The notes under the pieces were generated by a model. That model made no database searches. It saw only the letters and a program-made list of their open reading frames with translations, and was not told the DNA's origin. 5,352 nucleotides of DNA from DATKKX01 sp035542775 (lineage in GTDB: Bacteria; Planctomycetota; Phycisphaerae; UBA1845; UTPLA1): NCBI GenBank assembly GCA_035542775.1, contig DATKKX010000133.1:1-5352 (forward strand), given 5' to 3'. Position 1 is the stretch's first letter. Each line of letters opens with the position of its first letter. Shown here one piece after another: positions 1 to 3,749 of the stretch. A program made the position numbers and the translations under genes.

Positions 1-449
1 GTGACCGGCCCCTGTACCGCCAGCATCGCGGTCTGGAGGGTCAGGTCGTCGATGGTCACCTGCCGCCCGCGGGCCTGTTGCCGCACGTGGGCGACGATCT
101 TCTCGCGGTTGCTGGCGTTGCACACCATCAGGAGGTGCGACTCGTAGCGGGAGACGATGACGTCGTCGAGGATGCCCCCGCGCTCATTGCACACGTGGCT
201 GTAGCCCGACCGGCCGACCTTCAATTTTGCGATATTCCGGGTACAGACGTGCTGCAACAAGGCTTCGGCGTCGTCGCCGGCGAAAATCAGCCGACCCATG
301 TGGGAGACGTCGAAGACGCTGCTGGCCGTTCGGGTGTGAATGTGCTCCTCTTGGATGCCCCGATACATGACGGGCATTTCCCACCCGCCGAAGTCGATTA
401 ACCGGGCCCCTAAACGCTTGTGGGTGTCGTAAAGTGCTGTGCGTAACAT
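1..449 (-). CDS. gcvT: Aminomethyltransferase (glycine cleavage system T protein), N-terminal part
   Basis: The T protein transfers the aminomethyl carbon from the lipoyl H protein to tetrahydrofolate, releasing ammonia, in the cytoplasmic glycine cleavage system. The first 149 codons are visible, and the gene runs off the left edge (family members are about 360-370 aa). Family wording is clear throughout: LGARLIDFGGWEMPV (residues 13-27), SSVFDVSHMG (43-52), GYSHVCNERGGILDD (82-96), LMVCNASNREKI (107-118) and MLAVQGP (142-148). In this family the Asp of the GGILDD segment (D95/D96) is the catalytic acid. The ATG at 449-447 is chosen because the homology begins a few residues after it and a promoter lies directly upstream. 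There is no Shine-Dalgarno sequence before it, which fits a leaderless transcript. Other glycine-cleavage genes, if present, would lie outside the window. The identification is firm; only the C-terminal half is unseen. Confidence 0.96.
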   Translation of the reverse strand, partial: MLRTALYDTHKRLGARLIDFGGWEMPVMYRGIQEEHIHTRTASSVFDVSHMGRLIFAGDDAEALLQHVCTRNIAKLKVGRSGYSHVCNERGGILDDVIVSRYESHLLMVCNASNREKIVAHVRQQARGRQVTIDDLTLQTAMLAVQGPV

Positions 450-456
450 GGCCGCG

Positions 457-485
457 AGTTTAGGGGGGGCTCTGGTTGCGGTCAA
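457..485 (-). promoter_or_regulatory. Sigma-70-type promoter of gcvT, predicted leaderless
   Basis: Read on the minus strand, a -35 box TTGACC (485-480, 5 of 6 to TTGACA) is followed by exactly 17 bp, which include a run of seven C, and a -10 box TAAACT (462-457, 4 of 6 to TATAAT). Only 7 nt (456-450) separate the -10 box from the gcvT ATG. Transcription would therefore start at or within a base or two of the start codon, giving an mRNA with essentially no 5' UTR. The absence of any Shine-Dalgarno sequence before this ATG agrees. Boxes and spacing are seen directly; the leaderless start is inferred. Confidence 0.6.
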
Positions 486-632
486 GGCGTCCGGGGGCAT
501 CCCTGACCAGTGTGCTCGCGTTCATCCTCGCTTCTGGGCACCTCTGCTAAGCGCCTTTGCTCGGGTTGCGGCTTTCTCGCCCGCGGGACTTCGCCACGCG
601 TGTTCGCCGTCGCGGCAGTGGATGCGATTTCA

Positions 633-661
633 TCTTCAATTCAGATTCGCGAGTCTAGAAT
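633..661 (+). promoter_or_regulatory. Weak candidate promoter for the sulfotransferase-like gene
   Basis: The most A/T-rich patch of the intergenic region holds TAGAAT (656-661, 5 of 6 to TATAAT). At 17 bp spacing it is preceded by TCTTCA (633-638, only 3 of 6 to TTGACA). If used, it would start transcription near 668 and leave a leader of about 300 nt before the ATG at 965. The weak -35 box and long leader make this only the best visible candidate. The real promoter could lie closer to the gene and use another sigma factor. Confidence 0.22.
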
Positions 662-866
662 GAGGACCGTCGGGGATGGCGGCCGGTTCGACGACAAGGC
701 TCGGGACGTCCCAACCGGCGCCGATCAGCAGGCCAACTCGGATCTCGGTGCCTCTGGCGCGGCGGCGAAAGAGAACTGGACTACAGTCGGGAGCGACGTG
801 CTGTTTACTGATGCGACAGGTCCGAGGAGATCGATGGACAGTCCTCGCGTGAGCAGAAGGCGCTGA
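660..866 (+). CDS. Doubtful small ORF, 68 codons, unknown
   Basis: An ATG at 660-662 opens a frame of 68 codons ending at TGA 864-866. The product would be polar, with many Asp, Gly and Ala residues in its first half (RFDDKARDVPTGADQQ) and an Arg-rich tail. It has no signal peptide, membrane segment or motif that I recognise. Third codon positions are fairly GC-rich in the first half, as in a real gene here, but less so in the second. The only ribosome-binding hint is a GAG at 651-653. The ATG overlaps the weak -10 box listed for this patch, so the two calls compete. It is listed only because it is the least bad frame in the 515-bp gap, and it is more likely non-coding. Confidence 0.12.
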   Translation: MRTVGDGGRFDDKARDVPTGADQQANSDLGASGAAAKENWTTVGSDVLFTDATGPRRSMDSPRVSRRR

Positions 867-954
867 ACCGTACGGTGGCCGGCTTGCGCGTCTGCGCATT
901 GGGCATCCCGACATCGACGAAGGGCGCCTGGTCCCGCAAGGTCATCGTGGTAGC

Positions 955-958
955 GGAG
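955..958 (+). promoter_or_regulatory. Ribosome binding site fixing the start at 965
   Basis: GGAG lies 6 nt before the ATG at 965-967. The frame stays open upstream to a GTG at 875, but that start has no Shine-Dalgarno sequence and would put 30 non-hydrophobic residues ahead of the signal peptide. The 965 start places the charged n-region and hydrophobic stretch correctly. Confidence 0.6.
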
Positions 959-964
959 TCCGCA

Positions 965-2914
965 ATGCAACAACGGAAGCATGTTCTGAAGCCCGACATC
1001 TCCTTGCGATCCATCGTGCGTCTGACGGTCGTGCTGGTCGGTTGCCTGTGCACGGCGTACGCCGGCGTTCAGGGGCGAGCGCAACCGACCGCCGGAGCGG
1101 ACCGCGAGCCGCCGCGACCGCCCCAGGCGAGGAACCAGGAAACAGCAGCGGATAAACGAGGTTTGATACTCGGGACGGATGCGGCGTCGGCGGGGTACAC
1201 GTTGTTTGCGCCGCTCGGCTCGACGACGACCTACCTCGTTGACCTTCATGGTGAGTTGTTGCATTCCTGGCCGAGCCGGTATGCGCCCGGGCAGGCCGCG
1301 TATCTTCTTGACGACGGCAGCCTGCTGCGATGTGCTCAGGAGCGTCGGAACCGGTATTTCGCAGGCGGCGGGATCGGCGGGCGGGTGGAACGAATCGCGC
1401 CTGATGGGAAACTGCTGTGGACGTTCGTGTGCGCGGATGAGAATCGCTGCCAGCACCATGACATCAAGCCGCTGCCCAACGGTCACCTGTTGCTCATCGC
1501 GTGGGAGAAGAAGACGCGTAAGCAGGCGATTGCGGCGGGCAGAGATCCTGAGGCCGTGACCGGCGATGAGATGTGGCCGGATTGCGTGCTGGAAGTGGAG
1601 CCCCAGGGTGAATCGGGAGGCAAGATCGTCTGGGAGTGGCACGTCTGGGATCATCTTGTGCAGGAGGTGGACGATTCCAAGCCCAATTTCGGGGTGATCG
1701 CGGAGCATCCTGAACTGATTGACCTGAACTATCGCCGGACAGCCCCACGGGAGACGCCGGAGGAAATGAAGCGGCTGCGCGCCCTTGGTTATGTTGGAGG
1801 CGGTGAGGCGGAGGAGACGGGCGGAGAGAGCGAGGGGCCGCCGCCTTTCGGACCGGGACCGGGCGGCTTTCCGGGCCAGGGGGACTGGTGTCATACGAAC
1901 TCGATCGATTACAACGCCAGGCTCGACCAGATCGCGCTGAGCGTTCACTCATTCAACGAAATCTGGATCATCGACCACAGCACGACAAGCAAGGAAACGG
2001 CCGGGCATCATGGCGGCCGTTCCGGCAAGGGAGGCGATCTGCTCTATCGCTGGGGCAATCCGCGGGCGTACGAGGCGGGCCAGGCGAAGGACCAGATGCT
2101 TTTCGGCCAACATGACGTGCGGTGGATTCCGGAAGGCTTTCCGGGGAGCGGGCACTTGACGGTGTTCAACAACGGTCCTGGGCGGCCCGGCGGGGTCTAT
2201 TCGTCGGTCGTGGAGATTGTGCCTCCCGTCGATTCCTCAGGGCACTATCGCCGGGAACAGGGGAAAGCCTTTGAGCCGTCGAAGCCGAGTTGGGAGTACG
2301 CTGCGGCGAAGAAGGAGGACTTCTTTGCCGGGCATATCTCCGGAGCGCAGCGGCTGCCGAACGGCAATACGCTGATTTGCTCCGGGGAGCAGGGACGCAT
2401 ATTCGAGGTTACCGCCGGCGGAAAGACGGTCTGGGAATACGTCAATCCATATATTGAGCATGATCTGCCGCCGGATGGGGGATTCGGCCCGCCGCCAGGA
2501 ATGCGTCATGGTGCCCGCTTCCCGGGGAGGGGCTCGAAGCACGGCAGCGGCGAACGGCTCGCTGGCAGGAGCGATGCCGGCGATCAGCCGCGTGGCACAG
2601 CCTCGCCGACCAGTCAGCCACAACTCGACCGCGGGGGCGCGCAAGAGGGCCAGGTCATCCGGGCAGATGCACGAGAGGACGACGGCAAGCCCGGAAGAGC
2701 CGGAAAAGCGCGCCGTCCGGGCGGACCGCCGATAGGCAGGCCCTGGGGACCGCTGATCGGGAGACTCGTGGGACCATCGGGTGGCGGTCCATGGGGCCCT
2801 CCGGGCGGCGACCCCGGCGGCGGGCTGTTCCGCGCGGTGCGGATTCCTCCTGAACATCCGGGAGTTCAGCGGCTACTGCAGGCCAAGCTCGCGGAATCGA
2901 ATCGCGAGCCGTGA
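965..2914 (+). CDS. Exported aryl-sulfate sulfotransferase-like beta-propeller protein with Gly/Pro-rich insertions
   Basis: This 649-aa protein belongs to the arylsulfotransferase (ASST) superfamily, whose well-studied members are periplasmic six-bladed propellers that move sulfate between phenols through a sulfated histidine. Residues 1-33 look like an export signal: Lys/Arg-rich start, hydrophobic core 20-33, and AYA before G34 as a possible signal peptidase I site. LVGC at 24-27 also fits a lipobox. Core motifs in order are: CQHHDIKPLPNG (162-173), CHTNSIDYN (309-317), LSVHSFNEIWIIDHSTT starting near 325, LLYRWGNPRAYEAG, FGQHDVRWIPEG (H383), FNNGPGRPGG, and AGHISGAQRLPNGNTLICSGE (H457). 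The VWEYVNPY strand (489-496) and FRAVRIPPEHPG (622-633), normally close together, are separated by a low-complexity insertion of about 125 residues. Residues 281-306 form another Glu/Gly/Pro-rich loop. H165, H310 and H383 probably match the catalytic histidines of E. coli AssT, but its active-site Arg appears as H328. Family membership is firm. The substrate is unknown, and sulfotransfer itself is unproven for this branch. Confidence 0.87.
   Translation: MQQRKHVLKPDISLRSIVRLTVVLVGCLCTAYAGVQGRAQPTAGADREPPRPPQARNQETAADKRGLILGTDAASAGYTLFAPLGSTTTYLVDLHGELLHSWPSRYAPGQAAYLLDDGSLLRCAQERRNRYFAGGGIGGRVERIAPDGKLLWTFVCADENRCQHHDIKPLPNGHLLLIAWEKKTRKQAIAAGRDPEAVTGDEMWPDCVLEVEPQGESGGKIVWEWHVWDHLVQEVDDSKPNFGVIAEHPELIDLNYRRTAPRETPEEMKRLRALGYVGGGEAEETGGESEGPPPFGPGPGGFPGQGDWCHTNSIDYNARLDQIALSVHSFNEIWIIDHSTTSKETAGHHGGRSGKGGDLLYRWGNPRAYEAGQAKDQMLFGQHDVRWIPEGFPGSGHLTVFNNGPGRPGGVYSSVVEIVPPVDSSGHYRREQGKAFEPSKPSWEYAAAKKEDFFAGHISGAQRLPNGNTLICSGEQGRIFEVTAGGKTVWEYVNPYIEHDLPPDGGFGPPPGMRHGARFPGRGSKHGSGERLAGRSDAGDQPRGTASPTSQPQLDRGGAQEGQVIRADAREDDGKPGRAGKARRPGGPPIGRPWGPLIGRLVGPSGGGPWGPPGGDPGGGLFRAVRIPPEHPGVQRLLQAKLAESNREP
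1769..1882 (+). other. Glu/Gly/Pro-rich loop with a sulfatase-tail-like motif
   Basis: Residues 269-306 of the sulfotransferase-like protein start with KRLRALGYVGGG (269-280). This closely resembles the LRALGYVGG wording often found at the C-terminal end of formylglycine-dependent sulfatases. An acidic stretch (EAEETGGESE) and a Gly/Pro-rich stretch (GPPPFGPGPGGFPGQG) follow, and the propeller resumes at DWCHTNSIDYN. The segment reads as a variable surface loop between two blades. The resemblance to sulfatase tails is from memory of that family and may be coincidence or a shared surface motif. Confidence 0.5.
2453..2827 (+). other. Low-complexity C-terminal insertion in the propeller protein
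   Basis: Residues 497-621 interrupt the usual path from the WEYVNPY strand to the FRAxRxPPxxPG strand that closes the propeller. The first part (to about 513) is Gly/Pro-rich (GGFGPPPGM). The middle (514-585) is polar and Arg/Gly/Gln/Asp-rich with almost no hydrophobic residues, so it is probably disordered. The last part (587-618) is a set of octapeptide repeats. The frame remains open, and third positions remain GC-rich, so I read it as translated rather than as a frameshift scar. FRAVRIPPEHPG returns in the same frame, which supports a true in-frame insertion. Confidence 0.6.
2723..2818 (+). repeat. Four tandem 24-bp units encoding a Gly-Pro octapeptide
   Basis: Four consecutive degenerate 24-bp units (2723-2746, 2747-2770, 2771-2794, 2795-2818) encode GPPIGRPW, GPLIGRLV, GPSGGGPW and GPPGGDPG (residues 587-618). 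Each begins Gly-Pro, and the fifth residue is always Gly. Units 1 and 2 share the IGR core; units 1 and 3 end in Pro-Trp. Wobble positions differ strongly between units, so the repeat is old and held at protein level rather than a fresh slippage product. Confidence 0.6.
2887..2909 (+). repeat. Inverted repeat overlapping the 3' end of the sulfotransferase-like gene
   Basis: GCTCGCG (2887-2893) and CGCGAGC (2903-2909) are perfect 7-bp complements around a 9-nt loop, ending 3 nt before the TGA at 2912-2914. The hairpin would be stable and GC-rich but has no T-run after it. It could assist the following stem-loop in protecting or ending the transcript. Confidence 0.4.
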
Positions 2915-2932
2915 CGAGATCGGTTGCCGCTT

Positions 2933-2975
2933 GGGGGGTTCTCGAAATAAACCCTGGGCAGTCTTCGAACCCCCC
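2933..2975 (+). terminator. Candidate stem-loop terminator or attenuator without a T-run
   Basis: GGGGGGTTC (2933-2941) and GAACCCCCC (2967-2975) pair perfectly over 9 bp. GAA (2944-2946) with TTC (2964-2966) can extend the stem past a 2-nt bulge. It begins 18 nt after the TGA of the upstream gene. No T-run follows, so it is not a canonical intrinsic terminator. It may mark the 3' end of the mRNA, reduce read-through into the regulator, or act as a processing stop. Confidence 0.45.
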
Positions 2976-2988
2976 GGCATGTAAAGTG

Positions 2989-2997
2989 TGATATGAT
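2989..2997 (+). promoter_or_regulatory. Extended -10 promoter of the two-component operon
   Basis: TGATATGAT (2989-2997) contains TATGAT, 5 of 6 to the -10 consensus, preceded by the TG dinucleotide of an extended -10 element at the correct 1-nt distance. No -35 box is visible about 17 bp upstream, where the C-rich arm of the stem-loop lies. Extended -10 promoters often lack one, and activator-dependent promoters do too. Transcription would start near 3004, leaving a leader of about 70 nt before the regulator. Autoregulation by the encoded response regulator is plausible, but I see no clear pair of direct repeats to serve as its site. Confidence 0.5.
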
Positions 2998-3014
2998 TCC
3001 ATTCATGGAGCCGA

Positions 3015-3060
3015 CAGCGCTCGACACTGGCCGCCGGCGCTGGAACTTCGGTCGACGAAG
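3015..3060 (+). repeat. Two inverted repeats in the regulator leader
   Basis: CAGCGC (3015-3020) and GCGCTG (3037-3042) are 6-bp complements across a 16-nt loop. CTTCG (3046-3050) and CGAAG (3056-3060) form a 5-bp stem with a 5-nt loop, ending one base before the AAGGA ribosome binding site. Both fall inside the predicted leader. The second is placed to affect ribosome access or to be a protein site. Arms this short can arise by chance in GC-rich DNA. Confidence 0.3.
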
Positions 3061-3061
3061 C

Positions 3062-3066
3062 AAGGA
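3062..3066 (+). promoter_or_regulatory. Ribosome binding site of the response regulator
   Basis: AAGGA sits 8 nt before the ATG at 3075-3077, and the protein homology begins at that ATG (MRVLLIEDQ), so start and binding site support each other. Confidence 0.65.
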
Positions 3067-3074
3067 TTCACCAC

Positions 3075-3749
3075 ATGCGCGTGCTCCTCATTGAAGATCA
3101 GGAGAGGCTCCGGACCTGGCTGCAGAAAGGCCTGCAGGAGGCCGATTTTGTCGTTGATGCCATCGGCGACGGCAAGCAAGGGCTGTGGTACGCACAGACG
3201 AATACTTACGACGTGATCATTCTCGATCTGATGCTGCCTGGTCTGGATGGGCTGAGCATCTTGCGCAAGCTTCGGGAGGCTGGGCGGGAGGACCAGGTAC
3301 TCATCCTCACGGCCAAGGATACGGTGCCGGATCGAGTGAAGGGTCTGAATCTCGGGGCCGATGATTACCTGGTCAAGCCATTTGCCTTCGAGGAACTGCT
3401 GGCCCGTGTAAGAGCTTTAGTCCGGCGCGGATACGGCAAGCACAGCTCGGTCATTGAAATCGGCGAAGTACGGATTGATACGACCAAGCGACAGGTGTGG
3501 CGAGGGGAGATGGCCGTTGAACTGCGGGCGATGGAGTACAAGCTTCTGGAGTATCTGGCCAGACGAGCCGGCGAGACGGTCAGCCGGACCGAGATCTGGG
3601 AGCACCTCTATGACTTCGGTTCCCAGGCGGTGAGCAACGTCGTGGATGTTTATGTAGGATCTTTGCGCCGCAAGCTCGACCGCCCCGGGGAGAAGAGCAT
3701 TATCCAGACGCGCCGCGGCCTGGGCTACGTGTTAGGGGCCGGCGGATGA
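3075..3749 (+). CDS. OmpR/PhoB-family DNA-binding response regulator, heavy-metal (CusR-like) type
   Basis: This 224-aa cytoplasmic protein is a complete two-component response regulator of normal family length. Residues 1-118 are a receiver domain with the acidic pair E7/D8, the phospho-acceptor D51 in IILDLMLPGLDG, the switch residue T79, and K101 in the KPFAFEELLARVRALVRRG stretch. Residues 126-220 are a winged-helix trans_reg_C domain. Its recognition helix is around SNVVDVYVGSLRRKLD (187-202), and the closing hairpin is IIQTRRGLGYVL. All key residues are intact, so it should be phosphorylated by its kinase and bind DNA as a dimer at direct repeats. The wording (GLQEADFVVD, DDYLVKPFAFEELLARVR) is nearest to CusR/CopR-type regulators, but family resemblance does not prove a metal signal. 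It overlaps the kinase start by 4 nt, so the two are translationally coupled. Targets are unknown; its own operon and the adjacent exported protein are candidates. Confidence 0.95.
   Translation: MRVLLIEDQERLRTWLQKGLQEADFVVDAIGDGKQGLWYAQTNTYDVIILDLMLPGLDGLSILRKLREAGREDQVLILTAKDTVPDRVKGLNLGADDYLVKPFAFEELLARVRALVRRGYGKHSSVIEIGEVRIDTTKRQVWRGEMAVELRAMEYKLLEYLARRAGETVSRTEIWEHLYDFGSQAVSNVVDVYVGSLRRKLDRPGEKSIIQTRRGLGYVLGAGG
3734..3738 (+). promoter_or_regulatory. Shine-Dalgarno-like site for the kinase inside the regulator gene
   Basis: AGGGG lies 7 nt before the kinase ATG at 3746-3748, within the last codons of the regulator. Together with the ATGA overlap it supports translation of the kinase from this start by the same or re-initiating ribosomes. 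Confidence 0.45.

Larger units (their letters stand above)
450..964. other. Divergent intergenic region without a convincing gene
   Basis: This 515-bp gap separates two outward-facing genes, gcvT on the left and the sulfotransferase-like gene on the right. It contains the gcvT promoter at its left end, an A/T-richer patch around 627-661 with a weak forward -10 box, and a GGAG ribosome binding site at its right end. Short open frames exist on both strands, but none carries recognisable protein wording or a good ribosome binding site. A glycine riboswitch would be a natural thing upstream of gcvT. I looked for its conserved cores on the minus strand and did not see them, and the promoter position leaves no room for one. 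Small palindromes such as CCCGCGGG (580-587) are expected in GC-rich DNA. Confidence 0.6.

Noticed and set aside
78..401. A 107-codon plus-strand frame
   Set aside because: It is the mirror of the gcvT coding strand; the opposite strand reads as a textbook T protein.
439..663. A 74-codon plus-strand frame starting inside the gcvT 5' end
   Set aside because: It starts antisense inside firm gcvT coding sequence and runs through its promoter, has no ribosome binding site and carries no recognisable wording.
450..664. A glycine riboswitch upstream of gcvT
   Set aside because: The conserved cores of the class are not visible on the minus strand, and the promoter lies only 7 nt from the start codon, so no leader RNA would be made from it.
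875..964. A GTG start at 875 adding 30 residues to the sulfotransferase-like protein
   Set aside because: It lacks a ribosome binding site and would bury the signal peptide 30 residues inside, whereas the ATG at 965 has GGAG at a good distance and an N-terminal signal sequence.
725..1948. A 407-codon open frame on the minus strand across the intergenic region and the start of the sulfotransferase-like gene
   Set aside because: The plus strand has unmistakable family wording over most of the same DNA. The antisense product is Arg/Leu/Pro-rich with no motif, as expected for a shadow frame in GC-rich DNA.
2454..2735. Frameshift in the low-complexity part of the sulfotransferase-like gene, because another plus frame is also open there
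   Set aside because: The alternative frame shows no family wording, and the conserved C-terminal strand FRAVRIPPEHPG is in the original frame, so no frameshift is needed.
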